Assembly (NCBI GenBank): GCA_964565645.1
Contig: CAZMFQ010000001.1
Coordinates: 124,001 to 188,000, forward strand
From: JAHIQC01 sp964565645
GTDB lineage: Bacteria; Actinomycetota; Coriobacteriia; Anaerosomatales; JAHIQC01
Direction of reading: 5' to 3'
Length of the DNA: 64,000 bases
The position numbers and the translations under genes are program-made. The notes beneath the pieces are model-generated. The model saw nothing but the letters and a program-made list of their open reading frames with translations. It was not told where the DNA came from and did not search any database. Positions within the stretch are counted from its first letter, which is position 1, and each line of letters starts with the position of its first letter. Of this stretch, positions 44,705 through 55,945 are shown piece by piece.

Positions 44705-46561
44705 TCACTGAGCGTGCGGCGTGTCCGGAAGAATGGTCCGGATCTCGGAGAGGACCGGATCGGCGACGGCCTTCGTGCCACCGAGCGCCCACGCCTGGTC
44801 GATACGGAAGTCGAAGGACTTCATGAACGCCGAGGAGCTGGGTCCCAGCACGCTGACCGGACACAGCAGCAACACGCCTCCCGCAGCGCCGGGCAACGCC
44901 GCACCCGCGAGCGAATCGGGGAACGTGACCCCCGATGCGACGGCGACATCCTCGGGTGCGGACCAACCCGCGAACACGGCCGTCTCGGCGATGGCGAGCG
45001 CGGTGGCGTAGCGGTCGGGGCCGGCGGCACGCGTGAGCGTCCCTCCGGCTGCGACACGCGCGCTCTGCGCGGCGGCGTCGCTGACCGCCACGGTCCCGCC
45101 CGCTACCAGGACATCGACCCGCCTACTCGATGCGCCCCTGATCCGCTCTATCGCGGCACTCGTCGACGCCGGCAATGCGTCAGGCACCGTGAGCAGGATG
45201 GGCGTGTGTGTCGAGTACGCGATGGGCGAGAGTGCGAGCGCGTCGGGGAAGCCCACTCCCGAGGCGACAAAGACCCGGTCCGGGCGTCGGCCCAGGATGC
45301 CGTGGACCCAGTCCGCGACCTCCCCCGCGGTCTCATAGCGGCTCGCTCCGGCGACGCGGACGATGGTGACGCCGGGGACGTAGCGGGCCAGATCGGTCTC
45401 GACGGCGTAGCCGACGGCAGCAGACCCTCCCACAACGTAGACCGTACGCGTGCCCATCGCGGCGAGCCTGGTACCCACCGACGCCGGCAGTGAACCCGGC
45501 TCGGTGAGCATGATCGGGGCGTCCAGCGCGCCTGCGAGAGCGGACGCGGCCAGACCGTCGGGGAACGAACGTCCGCTGCACAGGACGGCTGTCGCCGAAC
45601 CCGCGGGATGCGTCCTCTTGGAGACCTCCACGGCCGTCAGGAACCTGTCCGCACCCGACACGCGGGTGGCCGCGGGCGCGGACGGCATCTGCTCCTGGGT
45701 GATGCGCACGCGCGCATCACCGGAACCGGTGAACCTGATCACCTCGAGGGCATACAGCCCCGCGGATCCGACAGGCACGTCATAGACGAAGGACTCGTTC
45801 GCGCTTCCACCGTCACCCCACGCAAGTGGACGGACGTAGGTGGGAAACACGCTCTGGGTCCCCGGTGCGTACAGATACGCGTCGAAGTCGGCGTCCGCCG
45901 GACCCGCGACGTCGATCCGGACGCGACGACCGCCCGCGACATAGAAGCGGAGGATCTCGTTGGCCTGAAGGACGTCCGCAAGTGTGATCGTGGTATCGGT
46001 CGGCAATCCGACCGATGTCGCTTCGTCGACGTCCTTGCGGGCACGTTCCTCGGCAGGTGTGATCGACCAGTCCAGGTCGTATGACCCGGCGCCCTGATAG
46101 GCGTAGATCTCGAGGTAGTAGGTGCCGGAGATGTCGAGCGGCACGTCGTAGGCGAACTCGCGTGGATACGCGCCCTCGCTGGCATGCGCGATGGCCGTCG
46201 CGTCGGCGAGCAGTCCGAGACCCGGCGCATAGAGGTACGCGTCGAAGACACCCGGTGATCCGGCAAGCGAGATGCTCAGCCGCTCTCCCGCAGCCAACTC
46301 GACGGCGTACAAGCGGCTCTGGCCCTGCGACACCAACGTCGCGTGTACGGGCGATGCGGTGAGAGGCACGGCGTCGAGGACACTCGTCGCGAGCGGCTGA
46401 AGGGTCCCGGCTGCCGGGTCGAGTGAGGCGCTGCGGGTATCGCACCCGCGGCCCTTGAGTACGAGCGGCCCGGGGGTCTCCGGCGAGGCGGCTGTCGCGA
46501 GGGATATGTTGCCTGAAAGTACCGCAAACGCGAGGAGCAGGGACGCGAGCCGTCTCTTCAC
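44705..46561 (-). CDS. Secreted cell-wall protein with two PPC-like domains and three CWBR2 repeats
   Basis: 618 residues from a GTG at 46561 that overlaps the LCP-like stop by four bases. A signal peptide covers about 1-27. Two beta domains of the bacterial pre-peptidase C-terminal type lie at about 75-175 and 200-300 (each ERLSISL/RVRIDVA, FDAYLYAPG, YYLEIY/YALEVI). From about 310 there are three CWBR2 units starting RVSGADRFLTAVE, RVAGASRYETAGE and RAAGPDRYATALA, the canonical set for non-covalent wall attachment. It has no enzymatic motif. Third gene of the amidase/LCP-like operon. Confidence 0.88.
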   Translation of the reverse strand: MKRRLASLLLAFAVLSGNISLATAASPETPGPLVLKGRGCDTRSASLDPAAGTLQPLATSVLDAVPLTASPVHATLVSQGQSRLYAVELAAGERLSISLAGSPGVFDAYLYAPGLGLLADATAIAHASEGAYPREFAYDVPLDISGTYYLEIYAYQGAGSYDLDWSITPAEERARKDVDEATSVGLPTDTTITLADVLQANEILRFYVAGGRRVRIDVAGPADADFDAYLYAPGTQSVFPTYVRPLAWGDGGSANESFVYDVPVGSAGLYALEVIRFTGSGDARVRITQEQMPSAPAATRVSGADRFLTAVEVSKRTHPAGSATAVLCSGRSFPDGLAASALAGALDAPIMLTEPGSLPASVGTRLAAMGTRTVYVVGGSAAVGYAVETDLARYVPGVTIVRVAGASRYETAGEVADWVHGILGRRPDRVFVASGVGFPDALALSPIAYSTHTPILLTVPDALPASTSAAIERIRGASSRRVDVLVAGGTVAVSDAAAQSARVAAGGTLTRAAGPDRYATALAIAETAVFAGWSAPEDVAVASGVTFPDSLAGAALPGAAGGVLLLCPVSVLGPSSSAFMKSFDFRIDQAWALGGTKAVADPVLSEIRTILPDTPHAQ

Positions 46562-47241
46562 TCCCCCACCGCCTTGCCGGCAGTCGCGGCGAAGAGCGCG
46601 AACTCCTCGGGAGTCAGGTCCGTCTCGAGCCACGCGCCCGCATCGGGCGTCGCAGCGATGCGCGCCGCCATCGCCTCGCCGACCTGTACACGAACCGACT
46701 CACGCTCCTCGGCATCAAGATACTGGCTGCCGAGGAACAGCGCGGTCACGTCCGCCGGCGTGATCTCGGCGCTGCCTTGCTCGAACGTACGCAAGCGCGT
46801 CCCGTCGAACACCTCCATGTGCGCCGGCACCTCGATCGTGATCGGGGCATCTCCCATGAGGCGCGCAAAGCCTTCGGCGTCGACCACGACGTAGGACGGC
46901 ATGACCTTGGCCGAGCCCGCGACCGCGGATACCACGCCGGCGGGCCCTTCAAAGGTGAACGCGTCGCGCAGTTGCGTGTACGAAGTCCCGGGGATCTCGG
47001 CTTCCAGGCGCGGGTCGATGTGCTCGCCAGATGGATCATCGGCCCGGTAGCGGTCGACTATGCGGGGAAGCACGATACCGTCCTCGTCGGGCAGGACCAG
47101 CATCAGGACGACATCATCGGGGCCGGCGGTAGCGGAATGCTCAAGACCCCGCCAGAGCAGATAGCCGACCACGACGGCGACGAGGAGAAGGCCGAACAGC
47201 ACCCCAAGGAGCAGCGACCGACCGAAACCCCCGTGCTGCAC
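46558..47241 (-). CDS. LytR-CpsA-Psr-like membrane protein, reduced
   Basis: 227 residues. One N-terminal membrane helix (about 9-31) and an extracytoplasmic domain. YVVVDAEGFARLMGDAPITIEVPAHMEVFDG, then ITPADVTALFLGSQYLDAEERESVRVQVGE, follows the order of LCP strands (the VDFxGF/LxGGV region and the LdGeqAL region). The Arg residues of the LCP pyrophosphate site (the final YxRxR) are replaced here, and the domain is shorter than the usual 280 or more residues. It may be a non-catalytic relative. The GTG at 47241 overlaps the amidase stop by one base. Motif-level call. Confidence 0.5.
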   Translation of the reverse strand: MQHGGFGRSLLLGVLFGLLLVAVVVGYLLWRGLEHSATAGPDDVVLMLVLPDEDGIVLPRIVDRYRADDPSGEHIDPRLEAEIPGTSYTQLRDAFTFEGPAGVVSAVAGSAKVMPSYVVVDAEGFARLMGDAPITIEVPAHMEVFDGTRLRTFEQGSAEITPADVTALFLGSQYLDAEERESVRVQVGEAMAARIAATPDAGAWLETDLTPEEFALFAATAGKAVGE

Positions 47242-48335
47242 TAGTTCCCCCTCAAGAACGTCATGATGCCGTTGGTCATACCCTCTGCGAGTTTATCCTG
47301 ATAGTGCGGGCTTGCAAGCAACTTATCCTCGACGGGATTGGTCATGAACCCGCACTCCACGGTCACCGCCGGTACCTTGGCCCAGTTGAAGCCGGTCTGG
47401 TCCGTCCGGGCCACGGCGCCGCGAGAGACCGCGCCGGTCGATGCGACGACCGCTGCCTGGACTGCGTCAGCCGCTCGCTTACTGTCCGAGGCGATCGGCG
47501 CGCTCCACTTGGTCTTGCCCGGATACAGGGTCGATATCCCCGAGACCGCCTGGTCGGTGCTGCCGTCGCAATGGATACGGATGAACAGGTCCGCCTTGGC
47601 CTCGTTGGCCGCGATGGCGCGCTCGGAGTTCGATATCGAGACGTCGTTGGTGGCGCGGGTCATCACGACCTTGACGCCCGCCTTCTCAAGACGCGCCTTC
47701 AGGTTGTTCGCGATCTGGAGGACGACCTCGTACTCAGGGAGCTTCGTGCCTGTACCCGTGGTGCCTCCCATGACGCGCGCCTTGGTCTCCGTCGCACCCG
47801 GCCCGATGGGTTCGGGCTTGAGATCGGACTTGGCCTGGTGCCCGGGATCGATGCACACGACGTACTGCTGCGTCGCCACGGTGGTCGCCATGGTGGTCGC
47901 GGGGATACGGAGTTCGACCGTGCTGCCCTGCTCGACCACCTCGCCCGCGGCGGGATTCTGAGCCACGACCACGATCGCCGTCCCGGCGGGAACGATCTGG
48001 GAGGTCTCGCGGCGCACCACCGCAAGTCCGGCGGCGGCCAGAACGGCTTCGGCCTCCTCCACGGTCTTGCCTGTGACCTCCGGTACCTGGATGCGCTGAC
48101 CGGCCGTGGCCGTGGTGGCGACCGACGTGGCGGTGCCCATCTCCGACTCCTCGGCGGAAAGCGCGAGTACCGGCGGCTCGATGGAGGACTTCGCCGATGC
48201 GGGACGGGTGAGTTTGAGCGCGTACGCGGCCCCGGCCAGGGCAACGAGAACCACAAGCACCAGCGCCGCGATCAGCACGGTGCGCCGCTGCAGGCCTTGC
48301 GTGTCGGACCCTCGTTGATTGCGCGTTCTGCTCAT
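47241..48335 (-). CDS. N-acetylmuramoyl-L-alanine amidase with PASTA domain
   Basis: 364 residues. A membrane anchor (about 19-40) is followed by a PASTA domain (about 82-147: VPEVTGKTVEEAEAVLAAAGL...). The Amidase_3 catalytic domain starts at about 157. Zinc ligands His (DPGHQ) and His (IRIHCDGS) and the catalytic Glu (VECGFMTNP) are intact; the expected Glu in LPEYEVVLQIA is also present. It cleaves the amide bond between MurNAc and the stem peptide. It heads a three-gene cell-wall operon and lies just beyond a tRNA gene. Confidence 0.92.
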   Translation of the reverse strand: MSRTRNQRGSDTQGLQRRTVLIAALVLVVLVALAGAAYALKLTRPASAKSSIEPPVLALSAEESEMGTATSVATTATAGQRIQVPEVTGKTVEEAEAVLAAAGLAVVRRETSQIVPAGTAIVVVAQNPAAGEVVEQGSTVELRIPATTMATTVATQQYVVCIDPGHQAKSDLKPEPIGPGATETKARVMGGTTGTGTKLPEYEVVLQIANNLKARLEKAGVKVVMTRATNDVSISNSERAIAANEAKADLFIRIHCDGSTDQAVSGISTLYPGKTKWSAPIASDSKRAADAVQAAVVASTGAVSRGAVARTDQTGFNWAKVPAVTVECGFMTNPVEDKLLASPHYQDKLAEGMTNGIMTFLRGN

Positions 48336-48347
48336 GCCGGCCTTCGT

Positions 48348-48422
48348 TGGTGGGCCCGGTAGGATTCGAACCTACAACCAAGGGATTATGAGTCCCCTGC
48401 TCCACCATTGAGCTACGGGCCC
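48348..48422 (-). tRNA. tRNA with CAT anticodon (Met or Ile2)
   Basis: 75 nt including encoded CCA (body 48351-48422). The acceptor stem is GGGCCCG/CGGGCCC, discriminator A, anticodon loop CTCATAA (CAT), T-arm GTAGGTTCGAATCCTAC. The anticodon stem GGGGA/TCCCT with TTGGTTG after it resembles lysidine-modified tRNA-Ile2 as much as elongator Met, so identity is open. Initiator Met is excluded: the anticodon stem lacks three G-C pairs in the initiator arrangement. Confidence 0.9.
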
Positions 48423-48552
48423 GCTCGCCTCGACATCGGGGCAGACGACAGTGTATCGCATTCGGCGCGCCGCTTCCCGACCGGAATGGTGTAGTCGGGA
48501 GCGCATTGTGCCGATACTCCCCATAACGCCCAACCGGCCTCCTGGGGGCTAT

Positions 48553-48933
48553 ATGGCTATGCTTGTTCTTGTGGTCGACGACGACCAGGACCTGCTCGAG
48601 ATGCTTGCCGTCTCCCTGCGCGAACTCGGCGTCGACGTGATCATGGCTCCTGACGCTGAGACCGCTCACGCCATACTCCACGGTTCGCTTCCCGATGCGG
48701 TACTGCTCGACATCGCCATGCCCAGGATCAGCGGCTTCGAACTGCTCGCGGAGTGGCGGGGCGCCGGCATCGATACCCCGGTCTTGCTTCACACCGCGTA
48801 CAACACGGCAGAGGTGCGGGAGCAGGCACTCCACTCCGGCGCCGACGACCTCGTGTTCAAGCCCACCTCGTGCGAAGTCCTCGCTGCCAAGCTCGCGATG
48901 GCGATCGATTCCCGCAAGGGCCTGCCGAGCTGA
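48553..48933 (+). CDS. Stand-alone receiver-domain response regulator
   Basis: 126 residues, one REC domain only. The acidic pair in VVDDDQD, phospho-acceptor D53 (LLDIAMP), Thr/Ser switch region (LLHTAYN) and Lys in VFKPTS are all present. There is no output domain, so it acts on a partner as CheY- or Spo0F-like proteins do. The ATG has GGGGG 7 nt upstream; a second ATG two codons later is possible. No histidine kinase gene is near. Confidence 0.88.
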   Translation: MAMLVLVVDDDQDLLEMLAVSLRELGVDVIMAPDAETAHAILHGSLPDAVLLDIAMPRISGFELLAEWRGAGIDTPVLLHTAYNTAEVREQALHSGADDLVFKPTSCEVLAAKLAMAIDSRKGLPS

Positions 48934-48942
48934 GAATCGCTG

Positions 48943-48971
48943 TTGCGAGGTGCGCCGCCGTTACGTATAAT
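48943..48971 (+). promoter_or_regulatory. Promoter of tRNA-Asn
   Basis: TTGCGA (48943-48948), 17-nt spacer, TATAAT (48966-48971), about 28 nt before the tRNA. A near-consensus housekeeping promoter. Confidence 0.8.
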
Positions 48972-48999
48972 CCTCGACGCGCCGAAGGGCGCCACGTAC

Positions 49000-49075
<76 letters not shown>

Positions 49076-49085
49076 GACTCCTCAC

Positions 49086-49115
49086 ACGACCGCCTGTCGG
49101 CGGTCGTTTCATTTT
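49086..49115 (+). terminator. Rho-independent terminator after tRNA-Asn
   Basis: A 9-bp perfect G+C-rich stem (ACGACCGCC/GGCGGTCGT, 4-nt loop, 49086-49107) followed by TTCATTTT. It lies 10 nt after the tRNA 3' end. Confidence 0.8.
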
Positions 49116-49181
49116 CCGCCAGAAACCACCGTCGCTGGGGTATCTACCGAGGCGTCACCTGCCTAACCGAGGGGCGCGATC

Positions 49182-50294
49182 ATGCATGTCCTCATCGTGG
49201 ACGACGACACACGCAACCGGTACCTGCTGCGCACGATATTCGGCGCTGCCGGTCATCGGGTGACGGAAGCCACCGAGGGCGCCGAGGCGCTCGCATCGGC
49301 GCGCGAGGACCTACCCGACGTGATCGTGACCGACATCTTGATGCCCGGCATGGACGGATACGCCCTGTGCCGCGAGTGGCGCTCCGATCCGAGCCTTGCG
49401 GACATCCCGTTCGCGTTCTTCACCGCGAACTACACCGAGGACGAGGACGCCAGGCTCGCGGACAACCTCGGCGCCGACCTCTACCTGACCAAGCCGTGCG
49501 ACCCGTCAGTGCTGGTGGAGCGCATCGAAGGTCTTGTCACAGACGTGAGGTCCGGTCAGCCGGTTGCACGCCCCGACTCCGACTCCGACGAGGAGACGCT
49601 GCGCGAACACAACGTCCGCCTGCTCCACAAGATGGAGCAGCAACTGGACGACCTCAAGGAAGCGAACCTGCGGCTCTACGGGATGATCAACGGCACCGTC
49701 ACCGCCATCGCGAAGCTCGTCGAAGCACGCGACCCCTACACCGCCGGCCACCAGGAGCGGGTCTCGACCCTCGCGTTCTCCATCGCGCGCGAGATGGGAC
49801 TGCCTGAAGACGACTGTGAGGGGATCCGGGTCGCAGGCGTCATCCACGACATCGGCAAGGTCTACGTGCCCTCAGGGATCCTCACGCGGCCCGGCCAGCT
49901 CTCCGAACCGGAGTTCGCGATCATCAAGATGCATCCCGACATCGCCTACACGGTACTCTCCGAGATCGAGTTCCCGTGGCCGATCGCCGAGTACGTGCAC
50001 CAGCACCACGAACGCCTCGACGGCAGCGGCTACCCCAATGGTCTGAGCGCCGAGGAGATACTCCCCGGCTCCCGCGTACTCGCCATCGCGGACGTCGTCG
50101 AGGCCATGACCAATCACCGCCCATACAAGCCCGCGGTCGGCATCGACGCGGCGCTCGATGAGATCGAGAAGAACAGCGGCCGCCTCTACGATCCCGAGGC
50201 GGCCGCCGCATGCTGTCGTCTGTTCCGCGAGATGGGCTACGAGCTCAGGCCCGACCAACCGCATCCCGGAAGCGCGGTACTCTACTCCAAGTAG
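49182..50294 (+). CDS. Response regulator with HD-GYP cyclic-di-GMP phosphodiesterase domain
   Basis: 370 residues. REC domain residues 1-120 with phospho-acceptor D51. A coiled-coil linker covers about 135-170. The HD-GYP domain has H190, the HD pair H222-D223 (VIHDIGK), H251, the HQHHERLDGSGYP stretch at 273-285 and the signature G283-Y284-P285. All metal-binding residues are present, so it should hydrolyse c-di-GMP when phosphorylated. GAGGGGCG lies 8 nt before the ATG. Its last 13 nt overlap the convergent rpoD 3' end. Confidence 0.93.
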   Translation: MHVLIVDDDTRNRYLLRTIFGAAGHRVTEATEGAEALASAREDLPDVIVTDILMPGMDGYALCREWRSDPSLADIPFAFFTANYTEDEDARLADNLGADLYLTKPCDPSVLVERIEGLVTDVRSGQPVARPDSDSDEETLREHNVRLLHKMEQQLDDLKEANLRLYGMINGTVTAIAKLVEARDPYTAGHQERVSTLAFSIAREMGLPEDDCEGIRVAGVIHDIGKVYVPSGILTRPGQLSEPEFAIIKMHPDIAYTVLSEIEFPWPIAEYVHQHHERLDGSGYPNGLSAEEILPGSRVLAIADVVEAMTNHRPYKPAVGIDAALDEIEKNSGRLYDPEAAAACCRLFREMGYELRPDQPHPGSAVLYSK

Positions 50295-51772
50295 TCCTTG
50301 AGCCTGCTCGATCGCGAGGGATGCCGCAACTTGCACAGCGTCTTGCTCTCGATCTGCCTGATGCGCTCGCGGGTGACGCCGAATTCGCGTCCGACCTCTT
50401 CGAGCGTGCGGGGATGGCCGTCCGTGAGCCCGAAGCGCAACTCGATGACCTTGCGCTCGCGCTCGGACAGGCCGTCCAGGACCTTCGAGAGCTGCTCCTG
50501 CAGCATCGAGAAGCTCGCCGCGTCAGGCGGCACTACGGCCTCGCCGTCCTCGATGAAGTCACCGAGCTGGCTGTCCTCTTCCTCGCCGATCGGGGTCTCG
50601 AGACTCACCGGCTCCTGGCTGATCTTGAGGATCTCGCGGACACGATCCGCGGTCATCTCCATCTTCTCGCCGATCTCCTCGGGACTGGGCTCACGCCCGA
50701 GCTCCTGGAGCAACTGACGCTGGACGCGGATGAGTTTGTTGATCGTCTCGACCATGTGCACCGGGATGCGGATCGTGCGAGCCTGATCGGCGATGGCCCG
50801 GGTGATGGCCTGACGGATCCACCACGTCGCGTACGTGGAGAACTTGAAGCCCTTGGTGTAGTCGAACTTCTCGACCGCGCGAATGAGTCCGAGGTTGCCC
50901 TCCTGGATGAGGTCGAGGAAGAGCATCCCGCGACCCACATACCGCTTGGCTATGGAGACGACGAGGCGCAGGTTGGCCTCGACGAGCTGCTGCTTGGCAT
51001 CGAGCCCGACGGCCTCGATGCGACTGAGTCGCCGACGCTCCGCGCGGTCCATGGTCACGCCGCGCTCCTCGGCCTCTTCGAGACGGTCGGTGGCCTCGAG
51101 TCCGGCCTCGATCTTCATGGCGAGGTCGATCTCCTGCGCCGCCGTAAGCAGCGGGACCTTGCCGATCTCCTTGAGGTACATGCGGACCGGATCGCCCGTG
51201 AGCGGGGCGAGCGCCGAAGCGTCCGAGCGCTTCTTGCTCTTCTTCTTGGTCGCCTTGGCCGGTTTGGGGAGCGGTATCTCGATGTGCTCCTTCTCGGCGC
51301 CATCGAGCGTGTCCTCGTCGTCGTCGGAGTCATCGATCACATCGACGCCCACGTCGGCGCCGTCAACGACGGGCTCGTCGATGATCTGGATCCCGGAATC
51401 CGCGAAGTGCTTGTAGACGCCCTCGACCTGCTCGTCGGAGAGTTCGAGGTCGCCGAGCGCGCCGGCGATCTCCTCCTCGGTCAGGTTGCCCTTGGCCTTG
51501 CCCATCTTGACGAGGAAACTCGTGGCCTCCGGAAGCCCGAGCTGCTCGGTGGGCGCGTCGGGGCTCGCCGAGGCCTTCTTGGCCTTGGGCTCCGGCTTGG
51601 CGGCCTTTGCGGCCTTGGGCTCCGGCTTGGCGGCCTTTGCGGCCTTGGGCTCCGGCTTCTTGGCCCCGGCCGCCTTGGCGGCCTTGGGTTCCGGCTTCAC
51701 TGCCTCGGACGCGGTCGCCTTCGCGACGGCGGCCTTGGCCTTCTTGTTCTCGGACACAGGCTTAGCAGCCAC
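50282..51772 (-). CDS. rpoD: Primary sigma factor RpoD (sigma-70) with a Lys/Ala/Pro-rich N-terminal extension
   Basis: 496 residues. Residues about 1-75 are a low-complexity KPEPKAAKAA-type repeat. Region 1.2 (DPVRMYLKEIGKVPLLT), region 2 (MLFLDLIQEGNLGLIRAVEKFDYTKGFKFSTYATWWIRQA), region 3 and region 4.2 (RTLEEVGREFGVTRERIRQIESKTLCKLRHPSRSSRL) are standard for the housekeeping sigma. It follows dnaG directly (start two bases before the primase stop codon's end), the macromolecular-synthesis arrangement. It converges on the HD-GYP gene with a 13-bp overlap. Confidence 0.97.
   Translation of the reverse strand: MAAKPVSENKKAKAAVAKATASEAVKPEPKAAKAAGAKKPEPKAAKAAKPEPKAAKAAKPEPKAKKASASPDAPTEQLGLPEATSFLVKMGKAKGNLTEEEIAGALGDLELSDEQVEGVYKHFADSGIQIIDEPVVDGADVGVDVIDDSDDDEDTLDGAEKEHIEIPLPKPAKATKKKSKKRSDASALAPLTGDPVRMYLKEIGKVPLLTAAQEIDLAMKIEAGLEATDRLEEAEERGVTMDRAERRRLSRIEAVGLDAKQQLVEANLRLVVSIAKRYVGRGMLFLDLIQEGNLGLIRAVEKFDYTKGFKFSTYATWWIRQAITRAIADQARTIRIPVHMVETINKLIRVQRQLLQELGREPSPEEIGEKMEMTADRVREILKISQEPVSLETPIGEEEDSQLGDFIEDGEAVVPPDAASFSMLQEQLSKVLDGLSERERKVIELRFGLTDGHPRTLEEVGREFGVTRERIRQIESKTLCKLRHPSRSSRLKDYLE
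51581..51658 (-). repeat. 30-bp tandem repeats encoding the RpoD KPEPKAAKAA tail
   Basis: Two exact 30-bp units (51581-51610, 51611-51640) and 18 bp of a third. Each encodes ten residues of the Lys/Ala/Pro-rich N-terminal extension of RpoD. Slippage-prone; the copy number may vary between strains. Confidence 0.85.
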
Positions 51773-51773
51773 T

Positions 51774-53618
51774 CTATCCCCACACTTCCTGTTCGTCAGA
51801 TCCGACCTCTCCGCGACGCGCCCGGTCGAGGGCGAGCGTCAGAGAGGATATCTCCTTGAATAGTTCGTCATACCCGGCCCGTTCCTTGACCGGATCGAGT
51901 GCTCTCATGCGAGCTTTACCCTCAATGATTTGACGCTCGAGGGCGAATTCCTTGAGTTTGCTTAACAAATCGTTCGCTGCGGCACGAGCCGCCCCCGGTT
52001 CCGGCAGGGACACGAGTTGCGAGTCCAGCAGTTCGGCGGAGTCCTTGTCGGTCTTATGTAATGAGGCGACGATCTCCGCAGCGGGCTGTACTCCCGCCCC
52101 TGTCACCACGCCGAGGAGCGCCAACGCGCGAGGGTCTTCGAGCAGACCCGTCTCAAGCAAGTTCCGTGCCCCCGCGCGAAGCTCCGGGTGAGACGCGATG
52201 ATCCCGACGAGCGCACGCTCGGCGCGCGCTTTGGGTGAGTCGGCCTCGGGCGATGCCGCGACCGCGGTGTCGTCTTGACCGGTAACGGGATCCCCGGTGA
52301 CGAACGCCGGCCGTGCACTGTCGATCGCGCGGCTCACGGTCTCGTAATCGGTGAGCAGCCGGTCGGCCACTTTGTTGGTGTAGTCCTGCGCCAACAGCGA
52401 GCCCTTGACGGTCGCAAGCACCGACGCGACATCGGAGAGCGCGCGGCCACGGCCTTCCGGAGTCGCGAGGTCGTGCCTGGCCATCCTCCGGTCGAGCACG
52501 AACTGCATGAGCGGCGTGGCGGTCTCGAGCACGCCTCTCATGGCATCGGCACCGCCTTCCGACACGAAATCGGCGGGGTCCTTCCCCTGAGGCATGACGG
52601 CCACGAGCAGGTCTATCGCGGTCGCGCCGGCAGGCGAGATCGCGACATCGATGAACTCGGCGGCACGCTCCGCGGCCCTCAGCCCGGCCTCATCGGCATC
52701 GAACAGGTAGACCACCTTGTTGGTGAACCTGCCCAGGAGTTTGACGTGCTGCCTGGTCAGTGAGGTCCCCAGCGTCGCGACCACGTTGCGGATACCGGCC
52801 TCATGCAAGGCGATCACATCGGTGTAGCCCTCGACCACGACCGCGGACTTCTCCTTGATGAACTCGTTCTTGGCGAGGTCGACCGCATAAAGGTTCTGCG
52901 ACTTGTGGAACACCGGTGTCTCGCTCGTATTGAGGTACTTCGGCTCGCCCGAACCCACCACCCTACCGCCGAACCCCACGGTCCGGCCCGAGATGTCGTG
53001 GATCGGAAACATGATGCGTGCGAAGAAGCGATCCTTGAGTCGGCCGTCGTCGCCCTTGAACGCGAGATTCGCGGTGACCAGCTCCTCGGCCGTGAAGCCT
53101 TGGTCGAGCAGCATACGCACGAGCTCACCGCGCCCGGGAGCGTAGCCGAGCTGCCAGGTCCGCGCGACGTCGATGCCGAACCCGCGGGCCTTGAGATACT
53201 CCCGTGCTTTGGCCGCGCCATCATCGCGCGATGAGACGAGATGCTTGTGATAGAACTCCGCGGCTGCGTCGTGCGCCGCCATGATGCGTTCGCGCATACC
53301 GCGGGACACGCCCGACTCGCCCGTCTCGACGATCTCGATACGCGCGCGTTCAGCGAGCTGGCGCACCGCGTCGGGGAACTCGAGGTTCTCGCGCTTCATG
53401 ATGTAGCCGAACGCGTCTCCGCCGGCGCCGCATCCGAAGCAGTGCCAAAGCCCCGTGCCCGGATCGATCTTGAAGCTGGCGGTCTTCTCACCGTGGAAAG
53501 GGCAGCAGCCCCAGTAGAGGCGGCCCTTCTGCTTCAGGACGACCGAATCGGAGATGAGGGCGACCACGTCGGTCGCGTCGCGAACGCGCTGTATGTCTTC
53601 GTCGGAAATGCGACCCAC
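51774..53618 (-). CDS. dnaG: DNA primase DnaG
   Basis: 614 residues. The CHC2 zinc ligands are in CCPFHGEKTASF and WHCFGCGAGGD. The TOPRIM core has VVEGYTDVIALHEAGIRNVVATLGT and LFDADEAGLRAA, with the acidic metal ligands. The C-terminal DnaB-interaction helices follow (about 480-614). It synthesises RNA primers at the fork. Start GTG at 53618 with GGAGGG upstream. rpoD follows with a 1-nt gap. Confidence 0.97.
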   Translation of the reverse strand: MGRISDEDIQRVRDATDVVALISDSVVLKQKGRLYWGCCPFHGEKTASFKIDPGTGLWHCFGCGAGGDAFGYIMKRENLEFPDAVRQLAERARIEIVETGESGVSRGMRERIMAAHDAAAEFYHKHLVSSRDDGAAKAREYLKARGFGIDVARTWQLGYAPGRGELVRMLLDQGFTAEELVTANLAFKGDDGRLKDRFFARIMFPIHDISGRTVGFGGRVVGSGEPKYLNTSETPVFHKSQNLYAVDLAKNEFIKEKSAVVVEGYTDVIALHEAGIRNVVATLGTSLTRQHVKLLGRFTNKVVYLFDADEAGLRAAERAAEFIDVAISPAGATAIDLLVAVMPQGKDPADFVSEGGADAMRGVLETATPLMQFVLDRRMARHDLATPEGRGRALSDVASVLATVKGSLLAQDYTNKVADRLLTDYETVSRAIDSARPAFVTGDPVTGQDDTAVAASPEADSPKARAERALVGIIASHPELRAGARNLLETGLLEDPRALALLGVVTGAGVQPAAEIVASLHKTDKDSAELLDSQLVSLPEPGAARAAANDLLSKLKEFALERQIIEGKARMRALDPVKERAGYDELFKEISSLTLALDRARRGEVGSDEQEVWG

Positions 53619-53697
53619 AGTAGCCCTCCTCCCTCGTCTCCTACCCCATCGCGAGGTATCTCAACGGCCCGGACGCACACGGTGCAGATAACGACGA

Positions 53698-53733
53698 TGC
53701 TCCCGGGGCGGCAGGATAGCCGTCCCGGGAGCA
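53698..53733 (-). terminator. Strong hairpin downstream of hppA
   Basis: A 10-bp perfect stem (TGCTCCCGGG/CCCGGGAGCA) with a 16-nt loop, in the 157 bp between the hppA stop and dnaG start. There is no long T-run after it, only TCGTCGTTATC. Likely an hppA terminator or transcript-stabilising hairpin. Confidence 0.55.
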
Positions 53734-53775
53734 ATCGCTCGTCGAGCAAGGAGCGCGATAGCGCCCCGTCAGTAC

Positions 53776-55848
<2,073 letters not shown>

Positions 55849-55899
55849 GAACGTGCCTCTCCTTCCACGTGCATACAAGCCGGGGCTAGTGCTTGGGTG

Positions 55900-55928
55900 A
55901 TTCTATGTTAAGCACGGTGCCGCGGCAA
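55900..55928 (-). promoter_or_regulatory. Promoter of hppA
   Basis: Minus strand TTGCCG (-35, 55923-55928), 17-nt spacer, TAGAAT (-10, 55900-55905), about 50 nt before the start codon. Confidence 0.7.
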
Positions 55929-55945
55929 CAAGACGGAAACGATTC

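Noticed and set aside
49108..49181. A riboswitch before the HD-GYP gene.
   Set aside because: Only a 74-nt gap without conserved aptamer-like motifs; the hairpin upstream is the tRNA terminator.
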